A stretch of DNA of 64,000 nt, taken from NCBI GenBank assembly GCA_023053545.1, contig JAKZAN010000006.1, positions 873,001 through 937,000 on the forward strand, read 5' to 3'. Below the pieces are notes generated by a model. The model saw only the letters and a program-made list of their open reading frames with translations. It was not told where the DNA came from and ran no database searches. The translations under genes were made by a program, and so were the position numbers. Of this stretch, positions 37,401 to 49,265 are shown piece by piece. Source of the stretch: Lepidurus packardi (lineage: Eukaryota > Arthropoda > Branchiopoda > Notostraca > Triopsidae). The number at the start of each line of letters is the position of its first letter. Position 1 is the first letter of the stretch.

Positions 37401-40400
37401 TGCTGTTTGTTGCCCTGCAGTTGGTGAAGGGAATAGCCGGTGGCTGGAACGCTTTGGGCCGCGTTACTCAGATTTGCATTCCACTATTGCCAATTCGAAA
37501 AAAACAAAAACACGTTCAGCTGTGTAGCCAGACACAAACATTGCAGGACTTGCACAAGAGATCCCAATTGAATTACCTCTTTCTCCAAACCAGGCGAGTT
37601 CTTGAGCACGTTCCGGATCTCTAGCAACTGCTTACGCTCTTCGTCTTGCTTCTGGCGAATGCTTTGCAAATGTACAGCCAAATCTGAGACGTAGGACCCA
37701 AAATGCTCGATGGTTTTCAACCCATCTTGGAAATAACTAGACGGGAGCATGTTCAGTAATGGCACACAGAGAACTCGATCTAAGAAACATTTACTTTTGC
37801 TGGGCGTGGTAGTACTCGACTAAATGTTGGAGAAGCTCGACGCCTTTTTTCGTTTTAATCTCATTCACTCTAATCAGGTACTACAGAAAGACGCGTTGAT
37901 TAAAATGCTGAAAAAATGGGGGCCTAATCATAAAACCAACTGTCGACTCGGCTTTCCGTACCTCGCACATTTGAAGCTGGAACATTTTACGTTCTTTATC
38001 CATTTCCTCGGCCACTTCTGCTGGCGTAACTTCTGATCGGAGAAATCCTGCTTCTTTGGCTTGAGCTTTCTTCTCCTTTTCAAGTTTGCTGTATTTGGCT
38101 TCATAGTCTTTCCAGGTTTTATCAAAAGGTCGTTTGAGGTCTCCTCGGACTCCTCGAAGGTCACCTTTCAGCAAGCTATCCACCGGGAAGAGCACAATAT
38201 TGCTCAAATTTTGCATCTGGAGCACCAGCAGAAAGGAAAACACAATGACAATATGCTATTTAAAAATTAATAAAGCATGGCATCAATTTCAGCGCGACAT
38301 AAAGCCCTGTGACTAATGAAACAACTAAGGACGCCAGTATACGTTCGCGGCCATGCACACAAAAAAAAGAAGAAAAAATTTTATGAGGTTGGCCGGGTTT
38401 TTCTTATTTTCTTCCTTGCCTGCAATTCCATTGCTGTTGCAAGCGTCAAGTCAAGGCTTTTTGTTTCTCAACCAAATCGAGATTCGGAACTTTCTGAGGA
38501 TAACCGCAACTACCGACCACAAACATCGGCCTTTCACTCCACTTTCGGAAGGAGCCTGTACAGATACAAATCCCTTATCAACTCGTGAAAGGTTTCCTGT
38601 CCCCTGACGCACGCAAGGGCGTTGGAAGCGCGTTTAATGTAACTAGATAATGACACCAACATCTCTCCTTACGACACCTGCCTATTCTAATCTATCTCAG
38701 ACTAAAAAAAATGAAAACAGAATAAAGAAAGATCACGTGCTCATCCAAGAGGAATCGATCGAAGAAACCGGCCCAGCAGAAAGTCTCAATCGTTGCCTAG
38801 CTATTGATCCACAAGCGTGAGCCGGGAGGACTCTACATGTTACGTGTCCTGCGTGAGTACGCCTCCGCTGGCTCACGTCCCACACCAAACTCCCCCTTTC
38901 TCGCTGTTTATGCCTACAAGATATAAGGATATTCTATTCGCTTGACATCCACTTCTTCAAACTTCAAAGCAGCAAAACGCGTCTAGGCCCAGACCGATCG
39001 CCTAGTTCTAACTCGAAAATCATGGTTATAAACCCATTTTTCGATCTTGTAGAAGCGTCACAACGATTTACGACGTCCGCTCCAATTAGGAGACGATACT
39101 TGTTCTCATTTTAGGTTTACAAGCTGGATTGACCAGAAAATTCCCAACATCCCATCGTTCAGTCTGGTTTACATATTTGCATGGCTAATAATAGTCTTGA
39201 CTGGATCGCGTCGGCATGGCAGATGTGGGTTATAGCGTAAAAAATCTTGCGAAAAAAACCCAACCGGTTTTTGGGTGACAGGAAACGAGACGCTAATTTG
39301 GCAAGTTGACATACCAAAGTTTTCATCAAAGCAGAGAGTTCTTTGGTGACCACAGAAAATTTGATGTAGGCTGCGACAATGTGTGGCTCGTATTCTTTAC
39401 CAGTACCAGTGGAAATGTTACCCAAGCCTTCCAAGGCCCGGGATAAATACAGCTCGTTTTCCGTATGCGCTGCAAAGACAAAAGAAAAAACAAGTGTAAA
39501 CAATTACTGAATAATACTAAAATGAGCCATTAAAGAAAGTTTAGACAGCACAAAAGGCACGTTAGAACGAGCTAAGGATGAATACAATAATCGGCCATGT
39601 TTCACCCAGTCTAAAGAGATTAGGAAAAAGAGGAAAAGCTCAAGGAAGGAAATTGAAATTACTTGTGCCGCTCGAGTTGACGGCTTTCACTGCTTTCTTC
39701 ATTTTGGTCAATCCATCACGGTCCACATCCAAGCTCTGGAATTCAACACAGAAAGGAAAGGCGTCAATTAGTGATCCGTTTTTGTTTTCTATAGCGTAGA
39801 AACACGGTCGAAGTTTTCGCACTGAAGCAAAAAAGTTGAAAAACTAGGCAGCCATCGAGAACAGAAACGGTTGAATGACATTAACCAGAGTCGTGCCGCC
39901 AAAACTTGCAAGCTTTCGGTATCTGGATTGTTTAACCCAGTTTAATTAATTGGGCAGAACACGATACCCGGCGTTGGCCTCGTAAATAATGCTTTTCCAC
40001 CATGATCCCTCGCCTTTCCGCATATTACGCTCAAATCTGCCAAGCGAAAAGTATTTATGAAAGAGATTTTCGCTCAGGAGTCGTTCGTGTCAAAAGTCAA
40101 TGAAGCTACCCACCATCTGTTGCTCCTTCAAGAAAATTCCAAACTAATTGAACCGTACCATGCCTGTACTGTAGATTGTATCTTTCGTGCAACGTTGCCC
40201 GCATTAGTGCCAAATGAGCCAAATGATAACACTTGTATACCCCAAGAGTATACCCAGACCGCCAGCATGTTTTTGGCCGGCAAGACAGACTACGCTATCA
40301 AAATGTACAAACTTGCCCTTTTTAAAATTTTATTATCGTAATCCATGAAGGAGTCGAATCTGAAACGTGAAATACAAGCCTGTGTTGGCACACAACAGCA

Positions 40401-43400
40401 GTTGTTCTATTCGGATGTTTGGGTACCCCTCTAATACTCTCTGTTATGACAGCCACGGTGTCACATTCCACTAAACTTCCATCTGTCTTATTCCACGCCT
40501 CTTTTCTAAACACACAATATACCATTCAAGCGTATCAAATAACTCCTGGAATGAAAGCGTGCAATTACAAGACTTTTGGCACGTTCTTATTTAGACAACG
40601 AAAACTGGGTCAGCCGCGGTACTCAACTGTAACGGTTTTTTAACTTGAGATAAAAAACGAAGCCATAAAAAGAATTTCATTGAGTGTTACCCTAATCGTA
40701 ATTTATGTATGTCTTTATTGGTTATGTAAAGGAAGCAGAATTTCCAGTTCATGAGAAAAGGGGGCTTATCTTGAGAAAAGACTGGAGTTGTATATCAATC
40801 AATTGATTTTAAAAAATGGCAGGGCTTGAGCTGAGCACACAAACGATTCGAACCCTTTTCTAGGGAGCCACACAAAAGGGGGATTCCTAGCCTTCGGTTG
40901 GTCAATAATAATACCGTAATGGGATTTCTACACTCTGGCTAGATCGAATTCTTTACCAAGTGCTCTGACCCAAAATTGATGCTACCATATATGCATTTTG
41001 GAGCTATAGATTCCTTTTTTTGTGGGCTGGCTTGTAACACAAGCTTCAATGAACATCCTAACAAAAAAGAATAAACAGGTCGTCTTGCCGTGGTACCAAC
41101 TGGTAACACATAACGTCAAGACTGCTGGCTTGGCCTTTGCTAGCACTGCCGAAGATGGAACATGTGTTGAGGTTAACGGTTCTTCTGCAGCCAGCCGCGC
41201 TTTTATTTAAGGGCAGAATTAAGTGCCTCTTTGAGTCACCTTGGTCTTTTCTCATTCAAAGCTTTGATAGAAATGGAAAAAAAGAAAAGCCAGGTGCTAG
41301 ATTGAGCCCGTCAAATTCTTAGACTGCTTAGTGGACTAAGGGACATCCAACTCGCTCTTGCTTGTGTGCGTGTGTCGCCCGGCACTCAGACAGATAGCAA
41401 ACTCTATTCAAGGAAATACGTATTCAGTGAACTTCATGAGATGACGTCTTGGCCAGTATGCCATACTTTCTCTACAGTCGGACTTTGGCATCTAGTATTC
41501 GTACTACAGACCCCATACACGTCATGCAACGAACGCATTCAAGTACGACCAGAATCCCCTGCCCTCGATGAGAAATACCTCTACTCATTTAGTTACTCAT
41601 TTAGTTAACAAAGGAGTTGTTTTGTCGTCCTTGGGACTAGAGCAGGTTGAGAATCGTCAAGTCGCGTCGCCAAATTAGGATGGGGATGTTTGGGGAGAGA
41701 AGGTCGGGCTGTAAATACTAACAAATTGGAATTTAGACTTTGTCCTTGTAGGCATGAGCAGCCAACCTTCACCTTTCGGGGGATTTTCACCGTCATCGTA
41801 ACTGTAGACTTGTAGAGACCTCTGCATGGTCGTCTTCCGGACGGAAACGGGGACTGACAGTGCGGAGAACAATACCTAGCCAACCCAAATATGCACTTTC
41901 TAAGTACAAGACTCTTTCTTTTCAAGCCCTAAGCCTATACAGCTCATTATATATACAGACTGAGCAATGACAGAAACTGCGGCTCTGCAGTAAATTAGGA
42001 ATCGAAGAAACGAGTTCCCAGGCCATACAAGTACCCTGGCCAACCTTCAAGCTTACTTTTGTTTTTGACCACGGGTGGGCTAGGCCCATAAGATAACGTT
42101 CGGATCATTTCGCCTAACCTGGCAACCGTTTCTAGGGTATGCTGGCAAGGCTTCCCAAGGCAAACTAACCTAACCACGAAAGGCGCGGGGACCCATGGAT
42201 ACATGTACAGTACAGTACCCGGTGTTTTCCATCGGTCAAGGATGGTTAAACCCATAGTCAGAACATAATAACTATGATACGTTCCTGGTTTAACTCATAG
42301 ATGTCGTCCCTAATTGTGTTGTTGTTTGTATTGAGATTGAGAAGTTTTATTTTAGTACAACAAAATGAAAAACGGAAACGTGTTTTTTCGTAAACAACTT
42401 TCAGAATTTCAGCTGAAATTGGTACATGGAAACTCGCTAAAAAATCTGTTGGATTCCATGGAAAGGCTAGTTACGCTACGCTATGTAGGCCTATGTATGC
42501 AGTGTAAACATTCGGTTTGATACACGAGCGAATCCGCTGTATACTGTTAACAATCAATGTAATTTTAAAATTAGTTTATGTAATTTTATTAATAATTCGT
42601 TATTCCAACGCCATTTACACTATAATTATGTATAGTTTTTCTCACATTTCAATCATGTAATTTCCCACAAATTACCTTTCTATTGTAACGTTTACATTAG
42701 ATTATTGGCATGGTTTGCACTGTAGACTGAATGCAAAAGAAGGGAATAGGCTTTTTGATCTCATTTCGGGGGGTTCACTTTTTCAAGCGGAGTCAAAATT
42801 AAGGGTTTTCTCGGCTTACCTTGTCTAATTCCACCTCTTTTAGCGTTCATTATGGTTCAATTTTATGACAACTTTTCATACCTTTTCAGGTCCTGGGAAA
42901 GGCAGCTTTCTTTCTCTTTTTCTCAAAGCGAACAAAGGATAGTGGTGTGGATTGTAAGGTTTAAGAAGAATGAAAAACTAACGGGTTTTGGCACAAGACG
43001 AGAAAGGTACGAGTATATATATAAAAAAATTAAAAAAAAAAAAAGAAAAATAACGGGTTTGTCAGCCAACATAGAGATCAACAGCACTCACAGGGATTTA
43101 ACACACGGACTAATCTTAGTCTGTTATTTATTCTACGAGAGCAAAACAATAAAAAATTCATTGCTATTAGCCAAAAGACGTCGAGCAAGGCTTCGCCTTC
43201 AATCGGGCTTTGGGCAAGCTATAACAAGGCTAGCATAGCAAACATGCGGATGGAGATGGAAAGAAACAGGATACACGTCATTTCCGTCCTTTCAGCTCTT
43301 GGCTGCTGTACGCTGGCTAGCTTTTCCCCTGTACGTTCTCGAGAAATACGCCCCAACGTAGTAACGAGCAAGGCAAAACGGACAATAGCGAACTCGCAAT

Positions 43401-45354
43401 TGGCCTCATATACCTCCCTAACGCTTTTTACTTTCCCTAAAAACATCTAACAATAGTAGTGTACAAGTTTCACACCCCGGAATCGCACATGGGTGACCTT
43501 AGATAGGAGCTTGCAAAATCTACATTCAAAATCCGATCGGAAGTAAAAGATCAACCCATTATTATATTGCTACAATAAACCGACGACAAAAGTAAGTTTG
43601 AAGTACATGAAACCAACGTGACACATTCAAACAATGGTCTTTAATTACCGTTTTGTAAACGCTAGAAATAATATTTATTAATATACCCCAGCTACAGAAT
43701 GTCTTTAATTTTCAACAACCTGCAGATGAACCTTTAGACAAAGGTTAAATATTCGAGCTTGTTTTGGCCATAAAAGGAAAAAAAAACAAAGACGTGTGAA
43801 CTCCTCCGTACGAAAGTACTAAGGCATATATGGTCACAGAGGTTAAGAACTGCCGAGATGTTAGACGTTACACAGATGGGTTTGGCCCACACAGCAGCAG
43901 AAAGAAAACAGATTGCTCTCAAAATTATTAACGGCTACTTTAAAAGTATGCCTCACTCCGTAAATCGTAGCGCTCTCTTTCTATTGATGTGGCTTTTATT
44001 CCTCCGCGAGACATAATTCCAGTTATAGATAAGATAAAACGTGTCCTCGAATAGCGTACATGAAGCGATTTCCCACACCACTTCTCATCCATCAAAGAAC
44101 ATGCTATTTACAAGTACCAGCTGCATGGAAATATCCAAGAAAGCAGAAAAGAAACAAATCCGAAAACAAACGGGAGTTTCAGTCTCAAATCGAGATCGAT
44201 TCTACAGCCACACCAAGACAAAAAAAAGAGGTCCTAACTTTCAATAGTGGCTTACTTTTGAAGAAGGATTTGACGGAACTTTTCGTCTAGCGCTTAATTA
44301 AGATACGCTTGAGGCTGACGAAGGTTCCAACTTTCCTAGCGTCCTGAGTTGTCATGGCCAATTGGACACACCGGTCCAAAATAAACGCACGTTACACGCA
44401 ACGAATGTAACTTATGGAACTTTAATGAGCTACTCACTGCACTCGTGCCTTGTGTATAACTGCGGGGCAATGTTAAGCTGTCGGCTTAAAGCGGCTGTAG
44501 ACCTAGAACGTTAAGTGCGTGTTCTTACTTCCTATTTTCTGGAGAGTCCACCTGGGGTGGAGTATATAATAATAATCTATCTTGAGTAAAGCGCAAGTAA
44601 AAACTGAAAATAACCCATGTGTGCTTCCTCGGTGTGTATTATTAGCTTGGGCGACGTTAAGGGTACGCGAAATTAGGGGACTTCTGAAAAGTTGACAACC
44701 CCAACACACCCCTGTCTTTTCACCGACACCGTAAACTCTGGGAAGATTCGTGACGCGAAGGGAAATTTGAGATGCGTAAAACGATAGGCCCATACTTAGA
44801 TCGTCTTTCTTGCCACTTTCTGACTGGTACAATGAGGAAGAGAAATTGTATAGCTATAAATTGCACGTAGGAGTGTTTGCAGAGATATGCTGCTACGTGG
44901 AGATGAATGTGTGGAAAAGGACAACACCGGACAGCTAATGGTACGTCATGGCTGGGATGGGCTTTTGCTGTTGGTTTTAAGAAGAGGGGCGTAGGTCAGA
45001 GGTCACGCATGAGTAACATAACAGAAATTACATGTGAGATATACAAGCTTGTTCCAAATCCTCATCTTATGAAAACATTGCCCATAAAACAATCATAATA
45101 TTTTTAATTTGTAATAAAGAACTTTTGCTGTCACTCCCACCAACAAACATTTACACACCACAAACGACATACTCAAGATAATAAAAATACACCAAAAGGC
45201 GAATTAAATACAATTTTAACTTTCTTACCTCTTCTAACGTCGCTAATGTCTGTCTGCATTGAGGCATTCGGGAAACGAAAGTGGAGGTTGTAGGAGAATT
45301 GACATCTTGTCTAGTCTCCTCAATAAACTCTGCAACACTAATTATTCCGGGCAT
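34499..45354 (-). CDS. ASAP1: ASAP-type Arf GTPase-activating protein (BAR-PH-ArfGAP-ANK-SH3)
   Basis: The start exon is 45354-45229, then a 5.5 kb intron, then exons at 39735-39663, 39469-39315, about 38218-37964 and onward to the last at 34703-34499. Domains run in order. [62 protein letters not shown]: from about 37.44 to 37.0 kb, with [11 protein letters not shown] and [11 protein letters not shown]. ArfGAP: zinc finger CADC...CIEC plus the arginine-finger block [19 protein letters not shown]. Ankyrin: [13 protein letters not shown] and [21 protein letters not shown] Pro/Ser-rich linker follows, then an SH3 ([20 protein letters not shown]). It promotes GTP hydrolysis on Arf proteins at focal adhesions and membranes. 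It is the single invertebrate counterpart of ASAP1/2/3. Confidence 0.94.
39736..45228. other. Large first intron of ASAP
   Basis: This 5.5 kb is bounded by the ASAP start exon (donor GAG-GTAAGAAAG, phase 0) and the second BAR exon, and it is by far the longest intron in the window. It has a plus-strand 94-codon frame at 40057-40341 with no recognised domain, A-rich runs near 43,020-43,050, and AT-rich sequence at 42,540-42,700. I find no convincing nested gene or repeat family. Confidence 0.6.
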
Positions 45355-46478
45355 TTTGAATTATCTTTTCTTTTTTTCTTTTTTATAAGGGGGGTCTAGT
45401 AAAAATGAGGGCGTAACTTGAAGCAATCAAGGAATTTACGTCCTTGGTGCCTTATTATCCTTTAGATTTCCCGCTTTCAAACAAAATAGGGTCGTGTTAA
45501 CAAATGACGCACGTTGTACAATTACTGCTGGTCATATCTCGGTTTACGAACTCCATTACACACATCCACAAGTGGGGCAAGGGCATACCCAGACAACAAC
45601 CAGCTCGAATAGAGACAAGACGAAGTGTAACTTTTTAGTCAACCCATAAAGACATTTTGGGCAAATCTGCAAGGCAGGATTACCAACTCAACTGCCGGTT
45701 AGTCACACTGGCTCGCACCTAACATACTTTTCAAAGATAAGACACACAGTCGAGGTAAACAAACTAGTTTTCTTTCCCGTTCAAACGTCACACAGCGTAA
45801 GTAGGAAGCCGTGAGGCGAATGGAAGGGAAATGATGGAAAGGGAAAGAGTTCGAGAGGCAACGAACGTATGTGGGGGCGTAACTTAGGCCGTAGTACGCG
45901 TAATATAGTTGGACCTTCGCGCTATCTAGTGACAAGTATTTAAAATGGCATACCCTTCTACCATCTTGGGCTCTTCGCAGTCTGGATGTCCGTCCAACCT
46001 GTTCCAATCCATGCCCTGAAGCGACCTGTCCGATATATTCCGATGTATACTGTCGAATATCATGCCAGTAAAGGATTAGTAACAGCAAACCGAATTCTAA
46101 AATAAATTCCGATTTACGCAGCGACCAATGGCCTGCAAGTTTGATTAAATATAGCTCCTTCCTGAAAATATATCGGCCACAATTGATAAAATATGTTTAA
46201 ATTATACCTCCATTTTATCTTTGGACTGTATTCCCTATTTTGGCAAAAGCCTAAAGCTTTAAGAAAATTTTATATCTTTAAAAAAGAATCGCGCCTTTGC
46301 AAATTGAATATAGCTGCCCTTATTTCCAACAGAGGTCACTAATGCTGTTTTGACGTTTTGACCGCAGGGATATTTTAGAAATAAGATAAAGAGATTCAGG
46401 TGTATTTTAAGTTAGTTAGAAAGTGAAATAGTTTTGTATTAAATCATATTTTCAGAACTATAACAGCACTGGTTGAGC
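45355..46478. promoter_or_regulatory. Divergent ASAP / ARPC5 intergenic region
   Basis: About 1.1 kb between the start codons of two divergent genes; it must contain both promoters and 5' UTRs. A minus-strand 129-codon frame at 45699-46088 shows no recognisable domain. Confidence 0.4.
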
Positions 46479-47058
46479 ATGGCGAAAAACACATCAAGCT
46501 CAGCTTTTCGGAAAATTGACGTGGATCAGTACAATGAAGATAACTATACAGAAGAAGACGGTGATATCCAGTCCCCACCCATTGGGCCAGATGAGAATGA
46601 AATTAATTCTCTACTTGCCCAAGGTATTAACCATTTTACATTTACAAAAATATGTATTTTTGTTATTTGCTAATAACCGGAATGTTAGGGAAAAACATTG
46701 AAGCATTGAAGCTAGTCCTTCATAATGCCCCACTGGGTTCCAAGAATCAGCAACTCAAAGTAATTCGCGAATTAATTCTCCTAGAGTATGCTTTTATTAA
46801 GGCGCTGTTGTTTATAAGGATGCTGCTCTAAATATTGCCTTGCGAGTCATGCTGTCCATTAAAGTTTCTCAAATGGAAGAAGCTACCAACGGTTTGGATA
46901 AGGACCAACTTGACATTCTAATGAAATATATTTACCGTGGCTTTGAATTCCCGTCAGAAGGTTCCAGTGGTCATTTGTTAGCCTTTCACGAAAAAGTCCA
47001 CGCTGTTGCTGGCGTGGGGAGTATTGTTCGAGTCCTTACAGATAAAAAACGCGTTTAA
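46479..47058 (+). CDS. ARPC5: Actin-related protein 2/3 complex subunit 5 (p16-Arc)
   Basis: Three exons, 46479-46623, 46689-46759 and 46819-47058, total 456 nt, 151 aa, the same length as human ARPC5. It is a subunit of the Arp2/3 complex that nucleates branched actin. Matching blocks are FRKIDVDQYNEDNY near the start, DQLDILMKYIYRGFEFPSEG, and the C-terminus AGVGSIVRVLTDKKRV. The introns are 65 and 59 nt. A polyadenylation signal AATAAA occurs about 30 nt after the stop codon, near 47,086. Confidence 0.97.
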
Positions 47059-47621
47059 ACACAATGAATAGAAAGGACGCAGGCAAATAAAAAGCAAAAC
47101 CTGAAGGAAATCGTTTCTTACTATTGTTTTACAGCCAATTAAATTTCCTACGTATTTACTTTTATTATAATTGTGATCTTCGCAGAAATGCAATAAAACC
47201 AGTTCAACACCCGACAAGTTTTACTGAAATCAGGGCGTAAAAGTCGATTTGAGTCCAAACTAACATAGTCAGAACAAAACAGCGAAGTTTTCTAATTGCC
47301 TGTGTATGGTTTCCCTTGTCTGAAGGGTGTTAACTCATACCATTATTCATTGCATCATTCAAATCATTATAAATGCCAGAATTCATAGAGCCCTGTCAAG
47401 TTGCATGTTAGCAAACGCTTCCATACCGTACTTTTGTTATGGGTTCACAGTTCTTTTTCCGCGTCGAAGTCCGTTGTGGTTTATTATTTGTTGAGTTAAT
47501 AAAAGCAAAGTCCTATCTATGGTGTGATACTTCAAAAAAATTACAAATGAATAGACTGGAAATGTATTGCACAAAAGGCATTTCGTGCTGGTACTAATTT
47601 CGCATCTAAACGAGACTATGT
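47059..47621. other. ARPC5 3' flank and pseudogene 3' flank
   Basis: About 0.56 kb without coding potential apart from the ARPC5 3' UTR. Confidence 0.4.
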
Positions 47622-48410
47622 TTACGTGGAGACCGCCGCGGTTTGGCACGTCCACGAACGAGGAACAATGAAATCCAATCATGGATCCTGCGTATTGATA
47701 ACAAGACTTAGAACGTAAGGTTTAAATAAAAGAATAAAAAGTTGTAAAATTACTTACGAGAGTAGGTGGACAATTAATCCTAGCGTAGTACTGCATGCGT
47801 AGTACCAACGAGTAATCCATTGCCCATGAACAAGCTTAACCACAGGAAAATATTGCTAAATCGACCCATCCATTCCATTATCATCTTAAAAATGACTAAA
47901 TTCACTACGATTATACAATGAAAAGAGTTAATTCAAGGAAATAAATGCCATTCATAAAAAAGGGTTCCTTACTTCCGAATACAATAAACATGATGAGAAG
48001 GACGGGGTAGAAATTGCGTAACGTAAAAGTGATTTATACTCATGGAAGACGGATGACAAAAGAAAACCGACAAGCATGGGCACTATGCGATTTTTTCGCC
48101 CACAAAGTTCGTAGAAATCCTTATAGATGTACGCATACAACCAATCGTGTACTGCCATATATTCCAGGCTCTATAGTAATAGGCAAAAGATGTGGAATTC
48201 CACCGGTCCTAATCTACAAGTAATTAAGGAAAAGTTTAAGAAGAGAATACGTTCTTCAAAGCCTTATCACTTTCCAGAACATTCTGTCCGCAAAACGTAG
48301 CATTTGGGCAAATGCATTCAACCAAGCATGAAGTAAGCCAAAAAAATCCACATACCAATATCAGCATGCTTGGCAGTATACAGTCAAAGATGGAAAGTAT
48401 CTTACACTTG
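47622..48410 (-). pseudogene. 5'-truncated, frameshifted sterol O-acyltransferase (SOAT/ACAT)
   Basis: Successive minus-strand segments match the C-terminal half of SOAT, an ER MBOAT enzyme that esterifies sterols. They are [14 protein letters not shown] (about 48,390); [17 protein letters not shown] (about 48,290); WNSTSFAYYYRAWN (about 48,190); VHDWLYAYIYKDF (about 48,140); the catalytic-His region FLLSSVFHEY (about 48,050); FYPVLLIMFIVFG (about 47,985); FLWLSLFMGNG (about 47,830); and the terminal LDFIVPRSWTC (about 47,660). At least four frame changes separate them: a T7 run at 48,340-48,346, near 48,155, near 48,035 and near 47,790. The N-terminal half is not found. Splice-like boundaries remain, so this is a DNA-level copy, not a retrocopy. 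Confidence 0.8.
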
Positions 48411-48422
48411 TAATTTCTTAAT

Positions 48423-49265
48423 TTAACGTCTTTTGCTGTTTTCATTTATGATCACGTTTCCGCGATAAATCGAAGAGGGAAAACCTTGGTGAATTAGATT
48501 GTTAACTGGAGTCTAAAAAGAAATAAAATTAAAATAAAACAAAAAATTAAGGTTATTTTAATTTATTTTAAAGTGTTGAGTATGCATAGCGAATTTTCAG
48601 AGATTTTTTTTTAAATAAGTAACTAAGCTATAAAAAAAAGTCTCCCCGACGGGGAATCGAACCCCGGTCTCCCGCGTGACAGGCGGGGATACTCACCACT
48701 ATACTATCGAGGACATGCTTTGTAATGGTTTAGTGGGTACCTAAATGAAAGACGCTCACCGTAGTAGGAAGTCCTTGCCCTTTTGCCATTGCATTACTAG
48801 GTCCCCGGAGCTCCAAACGACGCATTTTGGGAGAAGCGTTGGGTTGATTGGGAAGTGATTCGTGCCTTTGCCTTAAAATAAATAAATAAAAATTAAATTA
48901 TGGCAATTAATGTACACAATGAATGTAACTTAAACAAGCTTATTAAGTACAATTTATTTTTTGTTAAATGAAAACAATTAAAAATGTAAAAATGGTCAGC
49001 TATAATTACCCTCTGTTGGTTCTCATTTTCCTTGTCGTACTCGTACTTGGCGCACTGCTCTTTTATGAACTTGCTGTAGTTGGCATCAAAGATAACCGAG
49101 ATTTGACCGTAATTTTGTTCGCAATCGTGCAGCAAAACTTCAATTCTTCTTTCACTTTGGATAAATCCTTGCGCTGTGTAAACACTCCGGTATTTGCTAA
49201 CTTCCGTCTCGTGCAATTCAAGCAAAGCTTCACCCCACTCCTCAGATTTCATCGCTCCAAAGAAC
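48423..49265 (-). CDS. Unrecognised protein, C-terminal exons
   Basis: Three candidate exons: 49265 to 49047 (or 49010), 48871-48760 and 48512-48423. The first encodes a helical, charged segment beginning at MKSEEWGEALLELHETEVSK. The second encodes PNASPKMRRLELRGPSNAM. The third ends in VIINENSKRR and a stop. The exon 2 to exon 3 junction keeps phase. The exon 1 to exon 2 junction keeps phase only if the donor at 49046 is used. With the stronger-looking donor at 49009 the second exon stops after about 25 codons. Residues before the first Met stay open (FFGAM), so there may be an upstream exon. I recognise no family. The long second intron hosts a tRNA gene. Confidence 0.45.
48632..48640 (-). 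terminator. RNA polymerase III oligo-T terminator of tRNA-Asp
   Basis: Two bases past the tRNA discriminator the minus strand reads C then a run of eight T, the standard pol III stop signal. Confidence 0.85.
48642..48713 (-). tRNA. tRNA-Asp: tRNA-Asp (anticodon GTC)
   Basis: Read on the minus strand, 72 nt fold into a full cloverleaf. The acceptor stem TCCTCGA pairs with TCGGGGA (one T-G pair), with discriminator G. The D arm is TAGTATAGTGG, the anticodon loop CTGTCAC has anticodon GTC, and the T arm is CCGGGGTTCGAATCCCCG with an intact B box. No intron. It lies in an intron of the unrecognised minus-strand gene, in the same orientation. Confidence 0.97.

Noticed and set aside
40830..40860. 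GATTCGAACCC, a tRNA B-box-like word on the minus strand
   Set aside because: The sequence on its 5' side does not fold into acceptor, D and anticodon arms, and there is no terminator. It is not a tRNA.
41605..41925. 106-codon minus-strand frame in the ASAP intron
   Set aside because: Considered as an alternative ASAP first exon, but no phase-compatible donor leading to the BAR exon was seen.
45699..46088. 129-codon minus-strand frame upstream of ASAP
   Set aside because: No domain and no clear splice link to the ASAP start exon. Probably 5' flank.
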